Below are positions 1 to 7,141 of a stretch of 50,973 nucleotides of DNA, piece after piece (the first letter of the stretch is position 1; every line of letters starts with the position of its first letter). The notes under the pieces are model-generated. The model had not been told where the DNA came from, did not search any database, and saw nothing but the letters and a program-made list of their open reading frames with translations. Both the position numbers and the translations under genes were made by a program. Source of the stretch: an uncultured Tessaracoccus sp. (GTDB taxonomy: Bacteria > Actinomycetota > Actinomycetes > Propionibacteriales > Propionibacteriaceae). The stretch covers positions 1-50,973 of the forward strand of contig NZ_CAMYFI010000014.1 in the NCBI RefSeq assembly GCF_947255005.1, written 5' to 3'.

Positions 1-68
1 GCCAGGATGAAGGCCGTGCGACCAGAGAATGCGCCGCGATCAGCCTTGACTGCGGGGGTCTCGGACAT
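1..68 (-). CDS. Sodium-dependent (SNF/NSS family) transporter, N-terminal fragment
   Basis: The minus strand has an ATG at 68 preceded by GGAGG about six bases upstream (plus-strand CCTCC at 74-78), a textbook ribosome binding site. The 22 visible codons read MSETPAVKADRGAFSGRTAF followed by IL. In the neurotransmitter:sodium symporter family the stretch R-x-x-F-S-G-R-T-A-F-I-L leads straight into the first membrane helix (AAxGSAVGLGNIWRFP), so the match falls at the right place in the protein. The rest of the gene lies beyond the left edge. It is divergent from the CadD-like gene. Only the amino end is visible, so the family call is tentative, but the start and RBS are clear. Confidence 0.6.
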   Translation of the reverse strand, partial: MSETPAVKADRGAFSGRTAFIL

Positions 69-141
69 GTGTTCCTCCAGGATCGTTGATGTCCGTGAAA
101 GTATCCTGCTAGACGGGGGGTGTCGTAGGGGCGTTCACAAC

Positions 142-774
142 GTGGGATGGTCGGTTACGATGCTGCCCATGCTCGTGGGATTTCTGCCACTTATCTGGTG
201 GTTCATGTTGATGACTATCAGCGAGGTCATCATCCTGGCGCTGTTCTTCGCGCGAGGTGCGGGGACACCCGATCTGACGCGAAATATCATGATTGGTTAC
301 TATGTCGGGCTCCTTGGGGTCCTCGCCTTGACTGTGGAAGTTTTCCGGGAGACCCAGTCGCTGCCGCTGCCGGCATGGACGGTTTCGAGCCCGTACTTCG
401 GTCTCATTCCGCTGTGCATTGGGCTCACCGCCGCGTGGAAGGCTTGGCGCGGGAGAAAGCAGGGGCTTGAGGGGAATAGGAAGGTGGCGATCGCTACCGT
501 CGCGGCCGTCACGTTCGCGAATAGTAGTCGCAACATCGGTGTGTATATGCCGCTGCTCGTGATCATTTTTGTGGGCTTTGCTTTGCCTTTCGCGATCGTT
601 GGGGTTCTCGTCGCCCAGCTCATTCACGTGGCCGTGCTTGTCTGGTTGGCGAAATTTATCGCCACGCGCCCCCGCATCAGCGCAGCGCTGCAACAGACGC
701 AATACATCTTGTACCCGATGGGGATGGTTGCCCTCGGCATCAACATAGTGGTGGGAGGTGTGGCATCGTTGTGA
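142..774 (+). CDS. CadD-like cadmium resistance family membrane protein lacking the acidic motif
   Basis: About 210 residues with five or six hydrophobic segments, the size and layout of the CadD/cadmium-resistance transporter family. Recognisable blocks are MIGYYVGLLGVLAL, FGLIPLCIGLTAAWKAW, the motif TFANSSRNIGVYMPLL and the terminal PMGMVALGINIVV. In CadD proteins as I recall them, the first helix carries a T-x-I-D-D motif and the later block is TFANGGDNIGVY. Here these read TISEV and TFANSSRNIGVY, so the acidic residues are gone. I chose GTG at 142 because it gives the normal family length and has TAGGGG about 11 bases upstream; ATG at 160 is possible. The open frame extends further upstream without clear homology. 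Metal transport is doubtful given the lost residues. Confidence 0.6.
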   Translation: MGWSVTMLPMLVGFLPLIWWFMLMTISEVIILALFFARGAGTPDLTRNIMIGYYVGLLGVLALTVEVFRETQSLPLPAWTVSSPYFGLIPLCIGLTAAWKAWRGRKQGLEGNRKVAIATVAAVTFANSSRNIGVYMPLLVIIFVGFALPFAIVGVLVAQLIHVAVLVWLAKFIATRPRISAALQQTQYILYPMGMVALGINIVVGGVASL

Positions 775-805
775 CGTGATCGAGGGGTCCGCCTCGACTC
801 TGTCA

Positions 806-845
806 GGTGATCGAGTAGCGAGCGAAGCTCGCGTATCGAAATCAC
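806..845 (+). repeat. REP-like repeat, GAGTAG...GTATCGAAA family
   Basis: An imperfect palindrome whose ends read GGTGATCGAGTAGC and GCGTATCGAAATCAC with a GCGAGC/GCTCGC stem inside. It belongs to the same family as copies at 16437-16474 and in the 44988-45420 cluster. It lies between convergent genes and overlaps the stop codon of the alpha/beta hydrolase (842-844). A short CGAGG/CCTCG hairpin at 781-797 just before it could terminate the CadD-like gene. Confidence 0.6.
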
Positions 846-1678
846 TCCTGGCTGGTCACTCGCCGCAGGTTCTCAGCCGCGTCGGTGGCGGCTTTCGGGT
901 CGTGCACGTGGGCGACGCGGAGAATCTCGGCGGTGAGCGCGTCGGCGTGAGTGGCCATCATGTGGTGCGCGGCGTTCGGCATTTCGCGCATGATGGTGCG
1001 CTGCCCTCCGGCTGCGGCGCGCAGCTGCGCGAGGAAGTCGCGGGGCGCGACGTAGTCGTGGGTGGCGCGGATCAGGATGAGGTCGGCGCGCACGTCGCGG
1101 ATGCGTTCCTCCATGGGGTAGTGGAGCATCGCTTGCGTCTGCTTCCACAGCCACGACGGAGCCATCTGGAGGTATCCGACAAAGGCCCGCCACACCGCTG
1201 CGAAGGGTTCGTGCCACGACGTTCGTACGAAGTGCGCAAGCAGTGGGCCGAGCTTTCTCGCCGACGGTGGAACCACCGGCGCGAGCAGCGCGGCGGCGTC
1301 GGCGAGCTCGGGGTAGCGTGCCAGTGCTTCCACCACCACCTGCGTGCCCATCGAGTGCCCGACGAGCACCACCTTGCCGAGGTCGAGCTGCTGGATCACT
1401 TCGTGCAGCACATCGGCGAGCGACGCGATGGTGAGTGCACCGTCGCTCTCGGCGGTACGTCCGGCCCCGGGAAGATCAAAGACGACGACGGGTGCGTGGT
1501 CAGCGAGTTCTCGAATGAGGGGTTCGAAATAGAACCCGGAGACGCCGAGGCCGTGCACGAGGACGAAAGTCGGGCGCTGCGCGGCCGGGCCGTCAGGGGT
1601 AGTGTGCAGCACCTGGAAGCTCGTGCCGTCGCACTCGATGCGCTCCCAGCACACGTCGGGATGATCGTCGTGGGCCAT
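842..1678 (-). CDS. Alpha/beta-fold hydrolase
   Basis: A cytoplasmic 278-residue alpha/beta hydrolase. The oxyanion-hole region is VLVHGLGVSG (39-48). The nucleophile elbow is GHSMG (107-111, Ser109). The likely acid is Asp208 in IRATHDYVAP, and the likely base is His238 or His239 in MPNAAHHM. The start is ATG 1678, with GGGAAGAGG about 7-10 bases upstream on the minus strand; the frame stays open upstream only because it runs through tRNA-Ser. There is no signal peptide. Substrate cannot be deduced: esterase, lactonase and C-C hydrolase members share these motifs. The gene stands alone. Confidence 0.85.
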   Translation of the reverse strand: MAHDDHPDVCWERIECDGTSFQVLHTTPDGPAAQRPTFVLVHGLGVSGFYFEPLIRELADHAPVVVFDLPGAGRTAESDGALTIASLADVLHEVIQQLDLGKVVLVGHSMGTQVVVEALARYPELADAAALLAPVVPPSARKLGPLLAHFVRTSWHEPFAAVWRAFVGYLQMAPSWLWKQTQAMLHYPMEERIRDVRADLILIRATHDYVAPRDFLAQLRAAAGGQRTIMREMPNAAHHMMATHADALTAEILRVAHVHDPKAATDAAENLRRVTSQE

Positions 1679-1748
1679 CGCCGCCTCTTCCCTGCCATTA
1701 AGTGCGTTGCCGGAGACGGAAAACGCCCCCGGCAGGGGGCGCTTCCAG

Positions 1749-1833
1749 CGGAGGATACGAGATTCGAACTCGTGAGGGCGTGAACCCAACCCGCTTTCCA
1801 AGCGAGCGCCATAGGCCTCTAGGCGAATCCTCC
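1749..1833 (-). tRNA. tRNA-Ser (anticodon GGA)
   Basis: Read on the minus strand, GGAGGAT at the 5' end pairs with ATCCTCC at the 3' end, followed by discriminator G and no encoded CCA. The anticodon loop CTTGGAAAG gives GGA, which reads UCC/UCU serine codons. A long variable arm (GGGTTCACGCCC) marks the class II serine type. The T arm contains GTTCGAATC. Length is 85 bases. Confidence 0.95.
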
Positions 1834-1841
1834 AAAGGAGG

Positions 1842-1871
1842 ACTTTACCCGACGATCAGCGCGCTGGGCAA
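1842..1871 (-). promoter_or_regulatory. Probable promoter of tRNA-Ser
   Basis: On the minus strand TTGCCC (1871-1866) and TAAAGT (1847-1842) are separated by 18 bases, and the tRNA 5' end lies 8 bases beyond the -10. A perfect 10-base inverted repeat, ACCCGACGAT at 1847-1856 with its complement at 1890-1899, surrounds the promoter; its role is unknown. Confidence 0.5.
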
Positions 1872-1946
1872 AGCAACGGGTGGGGAGGCATCGTCGGGTT
1901 GTCCGTCGTCGTTGGGGAAGCGCGCTGCGATGCGCTAGGCTGGACG

Positions 1947-2037
1947 CTGGTTCCTCGCGCGGCGGTACCTCGCCCAACTCCCCCAGGGTCGGAAGGCAGC
2001 AAGGGTAAGTGAGCTCTTCCGGGTGCGCGGGGAGCCC
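1947..2037 (+). ncRNA. ffs: Signal recognition particle RNA, small (4.5S) type
   Basis: The domain IV core is present: CAGGGTCGGAAGGCAGCAAGGG is the GGAAG-tetraloop hairpin that binds Ffh. The outer helix forms between GGTTCCTCGCGC (1949-1960) and GCGCGGGGAGCC (2025-2036) with G-U pairs. A -10 (TAGGCT, 1936-1941) and weak -35 (TTGGGG, 1912-1917) lie upstream with 18-base spacing. The position directly upstream of dnaX is common in Actinomycetota. The RNA pairs with Ffh and FtsY for co-translational membrane targeting. Confidence 0.92.
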
Positions 2038-2046
2038 CTTTTTTTG
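2025..2046 (+). terminator. Terminator of the SRP RNA
   Basis: The GC-rich 3' arm of the SRP RNA helix (GCGCGGGGAGCC) is followed by CC and a run of seven T at 2039-2045. The RNA's own closing stem therefore serves as the terminator hairpin. Confidence 0.65.
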
Positions 2047-2107
2047 GGCCGTGCCTGTGCCCGGCCGGCGCGCCGCCCTCCTGGCGCGGGCCCCGTCGGG
2101 CACGTGC

Positions 2108-2210
2108 AACCTGTGCGGCTCAGTTGCGGATCAAGTGTCACTTGCCTCCCGACGCCGCCCCGTTCTGCCTGGGCAAGTGACACTTGTTCCGCTCAGTTGC
2201 CGCACAGGTT
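2108..2210. repeat. Long imperfect inverted repeat between ffs and dnaX
   Basis: The outer arms are AACCTGTGCGG (2108-2118) and CCGCACAGGTT (2200-2210). Moving inward both arms carry CAGTTGC/GCTCAGTTGC segments, then a palindromic site each: CAAGTGTCACTTG (2132-2144) and CAAGTGACACTTG (2174-2186). The whole can fold into a hairpin of about 100 bases. The rest of the 2047-2289 gap holds no gene that I can see, though TTTTCCACA at 2262-2270 is one base from a DnaA box. Confidence 0.6.
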
Positions 2211-2289
2211 ACGGGTGCCGGCGGCGAGTCCGCGCGGCGACGGGGCAGGGGGCAGTGCGTTTTCCACAGGTTTCGGGGAGCGGTGAAGA

Positions 2290-2312
2290 TTGTCAGTGGG
2301 GTGCAATAGGGT
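2290..2312 (+). promoter_or_regulatory. RecA-NDp/PafBC-type DNA-damage promoter of dnaX
   Basis: TTGTCAGTG (2290-2298), eight bases, then TAGGGT (2307-2312) exactly fits the mycobacterial LexA-independent damage promoter TTGTCRGTG-N8-TANNNT. The GTG start codon of dnaX lies seven bases after the -10, so the transcript is predicted to be leaderless. Identical layouts precede deoA and holB. Confidence 0.7.
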
Positions 2313-2319
2313 GGGGGAC

Positions 2320-4527
2320 GTGGAAGACGACGACGAATACTCGCTGTTCGACGAGCCCATCCAGCCAGATGACGCGCTCGACGAAGAGCCCGAGGAGCCG
2401 ATGCAACAAGACGGCCCCGATCTGTTCGGCGACGATGCACCCGCGGCGCCGGTGGGGGGCAGCGTCGGCGGCGAAGCCGCGCCCACATCACAACCCTCCG
2501 CGCCCGCGCAGCGCGTCGCCATCCCTGACGCGCCGCTAGCGCTCTACCGCCGCTACCGCCCAGATACGTTCGCCGATGTCATCGGGCAGGATCACGTCAC
2601 CGTGCCCCTCCAGCGCGCGCTCGAAAACAACAAGGTGGGGCACGCGTACCTGTTCTCCGGTCCGCGCGGTTGCGGCAAAACCACGTCAGCGCGCATCCTG
2701 GCGCGCTGCCTGAACTGCGAGCAGGGCCCGACCGCAACCCCATGCGGTGAGTGCCAGTCATGCATCGATTTGGCGCGCGGTGGTCCTGGCTCTATCGACG
2801 TCATCGAGATCGACGCGGCCAGTCACGGCGGCGTCGACGACGCCCGCGACCTCCGCGAGCGAGCGTTCTTCGCGCCTGTAGCGAGCCGCTACAAGATTTA
2901 CATCGTTGACGAGGCCCACATGGTCACCCCAGCGGGCTTCAACGCGCTGCTGAAGCTCGTCGAAGAGCCGCCGCCGCACGCGAAGTTCATCTTCGCGACG
3001 ACAGAGCCGGAAAAGGTGATCGGCACCATCCGCTCGCGCACCCACCACTATCCGTTCCGGCTTGTCCCGCCGAAGACGCTCGCAACGTACCTTCAGGAGA
3101 TCTGCGAGGCGGAGGCCGTCGACATCGACCCAATGGTGCTGCCGCTCGTCGTGCGCGCCGGCGGCGGGTCCGTGCGCGATTCGCTCTCCGTCCTCGACCA
3201 ACTTTTGGGCGGTGCGGGCGAGCACGGCGTCGAATACGCACAAGCCGCAGCGTTGCTGGGCTACACGCCAGAATCTCTGCTGGACGACATCGTCGACGCT
3301 TTCGCGGCAGGCGACTCGTCGGGCGTGTTCAAGACGATCGATCGGGTGATCGAGGTCGGACAAGACCCGCGTCGCTTCGCCGAAGATCTACTCCGACGCC
3401 TCCGCGACCTCGTGATCCTCGCCGCCGTTCCCACCGCAGCCGAGGACGGCATCCTCGAAGTGCCCGAGGACCAGGCCGAACGCCTGAAATCCCAGGCCGC
3501 GGCGCTCGGCTCCGGCGAGCTCACCCGCGCTGCGGAGGTGATCGCCGTCGGACTTACCGAGATGCGCGGCACCACCGCCCCCAGGCTCCACCTCGAGCTC
3601 ATGGCCGCTCGTGTACTGCTGCCAGAGGCCGACACCGACGAGCGCGGACTGCATGCCCGCATGGACAGGCTCGAACGCCGAGTCGGCATGATGGGTTCCC
3701 CCGACGCGCCCCAACCCCCGCAGGAGTGGAGCGACGTGCCAGGCCCGACGCGTTCGGTCCCGCAGCAGGCGGACGAGGAGGCCCCGTCGCAGCCAGCGCA
3801 GCACCCCACCCCACAGGCGCAAGTGGAGCAACGTGCCCCGGAACCGCAGTCGATGCCTCAGCAGCGCCCAGCCGGTCAGCGTCCAGCGAGCCAAGCTCCC
3901 GCAAGTCAGCGCCCAGCGGGTGCCCCTCCCGCGCAGCGCCCCGCCGGGAGCGCCCCGGCGGCGCAGCGCGCACCGGAGCAGGCCCCACCGCAGCGTCCTG
4001 CACACGCACCGTCCGCACCCGCCGCAGCGCCCAACCGGGCCGGGCAGCTCACCACGGAGGAGTTGCGGCGCGCATGGCCCAACGTGCTCGACGAAGTGAA
4101 GCGGCGTCGACGGTTTACGTACATGCTGCTCAGCCAGAACGCGCATGTGCAGGAAGTCCGCGACGGCCTGCTCATGCTTGGCTTCACGAACCCCGGCGCG
4201 AAGGACAACTTCGGACGCGGCGGCTCCAGCGACCTCCTCGCCGAAGCCATTATCGAGGTGCTCGGTGTTGAGCTTCGCGTGCAAGGTGTTACCGCCGACG
4301 AACACACCGCCCAGCAGGGTCAGCGTCAGGCCGGAGCGCCTGCGGCCAGCCGTGTCGACGAACGCCCACCGGTGTCACAGCCGGAGCCCGAACCGGAGCC
4401 GGACTACGCCAATCTGTCGGCCGACGACGAGGTATTCGACGGCTCCCACAACGCTGCCGAGCTGCTCGGCAACGAGTTCGGCGCAGAAATCATCTCCGTG
4501 GAGGAAGGCACTCCGCCTCCACGCTGA
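2320..4527 (+). CDS. dnaX: DNA polymerase III subunit gamma/tau
   Basis: Clamp-loader ATPase. From the chosen GTG the protein has 735 residues. The AAA+ core begins near residue 74 with LALYRRYRPDTF. Walker A is GPRGCGKTT (114-122); the zinc module uses Cys133, Cys142, Cys145 and Cys148; IVDEAH is Walker B; a TIRSRTHH segment gives the SRT arginine-finger motif. A Pro/Gln/Ala-rich linker follows, then a C-terminal domain. DnaX normally starts at the LYRRYRP segment, so about 70 acidic residues are extra at the N-terminus. GTG 2320 is chosen because it lies seven bases after a strong -10 with no good SD; ATG 2401 is an alternative that still leaves about 45 extra residues. First gene of dnaX-ybaB-recR-ogt. 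Confidence 0.93.
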   Translation: MEDDDEYSLFDEPIQPDDALDEEPEEPMQQDGPDLFGDDAPAAPVGGSVGGEAAPTSQPSAPAQRVAIPDAPLALYRRYRPDTFADVIGQDHVTVPLQRALENNKVGHAYLFSGPRGCGKTTSARILARCLNCEQGPTATPCGECQSCIDLARGGPGSIDVIEIDAASHGGVDDARDLRERAFFAPVASRYKIYIVDEAHMVTPAGFNALLKLVEEPPPHAKFIFATTEPEKVIGTIRSRTHHYPFRLVPPKTLATYLQEICEAEAVDIDPMVLPLVVRAGGGSVRDSLSVLDQLLGGAGEHGVEYAQAAALLGYTPESLLDDIVDAFAAGDSSGVFKTIDRVIEVGQDPRRFAEDLLRRLRDLVILAAVPTAAEDGILEVPEDQAERLKSQAAALGSGELTRAAEVIAVGLTEMRGTTAPRLHLELMAARVLLPEADTDERGLHARMDRLERRVGMMGSPDAPQPPQEWSDVPGPTRSVPQQADEEAPSQPAQHPTPQAQVEQRAPEPQSMPQQRPAGQRPASQAPASQRPAGAPPAQRPAGSAPAAQRAPEQAPPQRPAHAPSAPAAAPNRAGQLTTEELRRAWPNVLDEVKRRRRFTYMLLSQNAHVQEVRDGLLMLGFTNPGAKDNFGRGGSSDLLAEAIIEVLGVELRVQGVTADEHTAQQGQRQAGAPAASRVDERPPVSQPEPEPEPDYANLSADDEVFDGSHNAAELLGNEFGAEIISVEEGTPPPR

Positions 4528-4579
4528 CTCCCCGGAGAACCTCATACACTTGGGCATTAGCCCCACGAAAGGAAAACAC

Positions 4580-4882
4580 ATGTTCGGTGAAGGCTTTGAC
4601 ATGAACGCCTTGATGCAGCAGGCGCAGCAGCTGCAAGAAGATATGGTCAAGGCGCAGGAAGAGATGGCGTCGCGCAGCTTCACCGCATCCGCTGGCGGCG
4701 ACCTCGTCTCGGTCACCCTCAATGGGCAAGGCATCATGACGGGCATCGAGATCAAGTCAGAAGCCGCCGACGACATCGAGACGCTGCAAGACCTGATTAT
4801 CGCGGCATTCCGTTCCGCGAAGGCCGAGGCAGACCAGGCGCTCGCGGAAGCCATGCCGCAGGTTCCCGGGCTGGGGATGTAG
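4580..4882 (+). CDS. ybaB: YbaB/EbfC family nucleoid-associated protein
   Basis: A 100-residue protein with the family hallmarks: N-terminal MNALMQQAQQLQEDMVKAQE helix, the central GGDLVSVTLNGQG strand region and a C-terminal helix with DLIIAAFRSAKAEADQ. YbaB dimers bind DNA and often sit between dnaX and recR, as here. The ATG at 4580 has AAAGGA about eight bases upstream. The recR start codon follows its stop without a gap. Confidence 0.95.
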   Translation: MFGEGFDMNALMQQAQQLQEDMVKAQEEMASRSFTASAGGDLVSVTLNGQGIMTGIEIKSEAADDIETLQDLIIAAFRSAKAEADQALAEAMPQVPGLGM

Positions 4883-5491
4883 TTGTACGAAGGTCCCGTT
4901 CAAAGCCTCATCGACGAGCTCAGCAGGCTGCCCGGAGTTGGGCCTCGCAGCGCGCAACGCATCGCGTTCCACCTGCTCGATGCTCCCGAAGAGGACGTGT
5001 TCAAGCTGGCCGAAACCCTGCGGCAGGTGAAGCAGCACGCCCGCTTTTGTGAGGTGTGCTTCAACGTCTCGCAGGAGGACCGGTGCCGGGTGTGCCGAGA
5101 TCCGCGACGTGACCGCTCGCTGTTGTGCGTCGTCGAGGAATCCAAAGACGTGGTGGCCATCGAGCGCACCAACGAGTTCCGTGGCCTCTACCACGTGCTT
5201 GGTGGGTCTATTTCGCCCATCGACGGGCGCGGCCCAGGCGATCTCCACACGCGGGAGCTGTTCACGCGCCTGGCAGATGGCGAGATCCAAGAAGTAATTC
5301 TGGCTACCGACCCAGACACCCAAGGCGAGGCGACCGCGTCGTACCTCTCGCGCATGCTGCGCGACTTCGGGGTTCGCGTTACCCGCCCCGCCAGCGGGCT
5401 TCCCGTCGGCGGCGACTTGGAGTACGCCGACCAGGTTACCCTCGGGCGCGCATTCTCGGGGCGCCGATCCATGTTCCCCGATGCCTCCTAA
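4883..5491 (+). CDS. recR: Recombination mediator RecR
   Basis: A 202-residue protein of the normal RecR length. The N-terminal helix-hairpin-helix is LSRLPGVGPRSAQRIAFHLL. The zinc finger is C56-x2-C59...C68-x2-C71 (CEVC, CRVC). The Toprim domain follows (LLCVVEE...ATDPDTQGEATASYL), with the GGSISPIDG loop. RecR works with RecO/RecF to load RecA at gaps. The start is TTG, directly abutting the ybaB stop, so translational coupling is likely. No separate promoter is visible. Confidence 0.96.
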   Translation: MYEGPVQSLIDELSRLPGVGPRSAQRIAFHLLDAPEEDVFKLAETLRQVKQHARFCEVCFNVSQEDRCRVCRDPRRDRSLLCVVEESKDVVAIERTNEFRGLYHVLGGSISPIDGRGPGDLHTRELFTRLADGEIQEVILATDPDTQGEATASYLSRMLRDFGVRVTRPASGLPVGGDLEYADQVTLGRAFSGRRSMFPDAS

Positions 5492-5525
5492 CGCGCACCT
5501 TGACGAACGCCCAGGAGGTGCCGAC

Positions 5526-6050
5526 ATGAATGAGGTGACGTATCGCACCGTGGAGTCCCCCGTCGGAGCACTGCTGCTGGCCGCTACGGATGCGGGGCTG
5601 GTGAGGATCGCCTTCGAACACGAGGGGTTCGAAGCGGTCGTGGAGGAGCTTTCTACGAGCCTCCGCGCCCGTGTGCGCCAGAGCAACAGCCGCCTCGACG
5701 GAGTGTCTCGCGAGCTCGAGTGCTACTTCGCGGGCCAGCTTCGCGCGTTCACGGTGCCCGTCGATCACGCACTCTCGTCGGGCTTCCGACGCAAGGTGCT
5801 GCGACGACTCCCGCGCATTCCCTACGGAAGCTCGGCCTCGTACCAGGATGTGGCACGGTTGGCGGGGAGTCCGCGCGCGGCGAGAGCCGTCGGCACCGCC
5901 TGCGCCACCAACCCGGTGCCCATCATCGTCCCTTGCCACCGCGTGCTCCGCAGCGACGGAACCCTCGGCGGGTATAGCGGGGGCCTCGACGTGAAACGCT
6001 TTCTGCTTGCGCTCGAACAGCCGGACGGTGCCAGCTACGCCGCGAGCTAG
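5526..6050 (+). CDS. ogt: Methylated-DNA--[protein]-cysteine S-methyltransferase
   Basis: A 174-residue O6-alkylguanine-DNA alkyltransferase. The active-site motif is PCHRV (136-140), where Cys137 accepts the alkyl group. The DNA-binding helix region is PYGSSASYQDVARLAGSPRAARAVG with the arginine finger. The ATG at 5526 has AGGAGGTG upstream (5513-5520). The gap from recR is 34 bases, so it is probably the last gene of the dnaX-ybaB-recR-ogt transcript and would share the damage-type promoter. Confidence 0.95.
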   Translation: MNEVTYRTVESPVGALLLAATDAGLVRIAFEHEGFEAVVEELSTSLRARVRQSNSRLDGVSRELECYFAGQLRAFTVPVDHALSSGFRRKVLRRLPRIPYGSSASYQDVARLAGSPRAARAVGTACATNPVPIIVPCHRVLRSDGTLGGYSGGLDVKRFLLALEQPDGASYAAS

Positions 6051-6424
6051 TCGCTGCGACGAGGCGGGTCAGCCCAGCCGGCACAGATCCCGCTGCGCCG
6101 GTGGTCGCGGCACTTCGCGATGGATGGGTACCATGAGCGCTGCCCAGCAAGGCTGTTGAACAAGAACGTAGCGCACCAGGCGTTGGCCCGTGCCCCTGAG
6201 GTAGCGGCTGACGAACGTGTGAAACACGGTGCACATCATGTCCGGGGACGTTGCAGCAAGAAGATCCCCGACAACATCGGCAGGGTCGACAATATGAGGA
6301 GCGGTCTTCGAGGAATGTGTGAGAGATACACTCGAAGCTCACGCGGTGACTGCCTGATGCTCCAATGCCAACCATCACGGCTTCACCAGCATGAGGGACG
6401 CAACGCAAGGAGATGGTGAGACCA
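6051..6424. other. Non-coding stretch of lower GC before araD
   Basis: I see no credible gene here. Open frames on both strands show no recognisable domain and poor codon structure. CGACGAGGCGGGT at 6058-6070 is a 13-base copy of one arm of the terminator at 7396-7434, so the two copies flank the araD segment. GTGAG (6319-6323) and CTCAC (6338-6342) form a weak inverted pair that could be an operator for araD. This may be the remains of a lost regulator, but no frame supports that. Confidence 0.4.
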
Positions 6425-7141
6425 ATGCTGAAACTCGAAGATTTTCCTCGTGACTTGCAGGACCAGATTGGTGCTGTCCGTGAAACGGTGGCGAGGTTGC
6501 ATGCCGAGCTGCCTCGATGGGAGCTTGTCGTGTGGACTGCAGGAAATGTCTCCCAGCGTATTCGTTGCGCGGATGTGATCGGTGAAGATCTGCTGGTGAT
6601 TAAGCCGTCAGGGGTCTCGTACGACGAACTCGCTCCCGAGAAGATGGTGGTCTGCACGCTCGATGGCAAGAAGATTGACGACGGAACGGCAGACGGGCTG
6701 AAACCATCGAGTGACACTGCCGCCCACGCGTACGTGTACGCACAAATGGAAGATGTGGCAGGTGTGGTTCACACGCATTCCACGTATGCGACGGCGTGGG
6801 CCGCACGTGGTGAAGCTATTCCTTGCGTGCTCACGATGATGGGCGATGAGTTTGGTGGCGAGATCCCGGTTGGCCCGTTTGCGCTCATTGGGGACGACTC
6901 CATTGGTCGAGGCATCGTCGAAACGTTGCAAGGATCCCGCAGCCGTGCTGTACTCATGCAAAATCACGGGCCGTTCACTATCGGAACAGATGCGCGCGAT
7001 GCGGTCAAGGCAGCTGTGATGTGTGAAGAAGTTGCTCGAACGGTGCACATCTCCCGCCAGCTCGGCGATCCGATTCCCATTGAACAAGAGCTCATTGATT
7101 CGCTATTTGATCGATACCAGAACGTGTATGGGCAACAGTAA
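6425..7141 (+). CDS. araD: L-ribulose-5-phosphate 4-epimerase
   Basis: A 238-residue class II aldolase/epimerase. Motifs: GNVSQR (40-45), KPSGVSY (60-66), PSSDTAAH (94-101), the zinc ligands in VVHTHS (His116, His118), a third His in NHGPF (His181) and the C-terminal YQNVYGQ typical of AraD. It interconverts L-ribulose 5-phosphate and D-xylulose 5-phosphate. No araA, araB or transporter lies nearby. The ATG at 6425 follows AAGGAG (6407-6412); the in-frame ATG 6413 touches that SD and is unlikely. The gene is visibly poorer in GC and uses more A/T-ending codons than its neighbours, which suggests acquisition. Confidence 0.9.
   Translation: MLKLEDFPRDLQDQIGAVRETVARLHAELPRWELVVWTAGNVSQRIRCADVIGEDLLVIKPSGVSYDELAPEKMVVCTLDGKKIDDGTADGLKPSSDTAAHAYVYAQMEDVAGVVHTHSTYATAWAARGEAIPCVLTMMGDEFGGEIPVGPFALIGDDSIGRGIVETLQGSRSRAVLMQNHGPFTIGTDARDAVKAAVMCEEVARTVHISRQLGDPIPIEQELIDSLFDRYQNVYGQQ

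Noticed and set aside
758..1783. A 341-codon plus-strand open frame opposite the alpha/beta hydrolase
   Set aside because: Arg/Val/His-rich mirror sequence of a well-supported gene, and it runs into the tRNA; typical GC-skew shadow.
5608..5632. TTCGAAC ... GGTTCGAA inside ogt as a possible SOS box
   Set aside because: Spacing between CGAAC and GTTCG is not four bases as required for the actinobacterial LexA site, and it is inside coding sequence.
6120..6419. A 99-codon open frame upstream of araD
   Set aside because: No recognisable domain, no RBS and irregular composition; it may be remnant DNA but cannot be supported as a gene.
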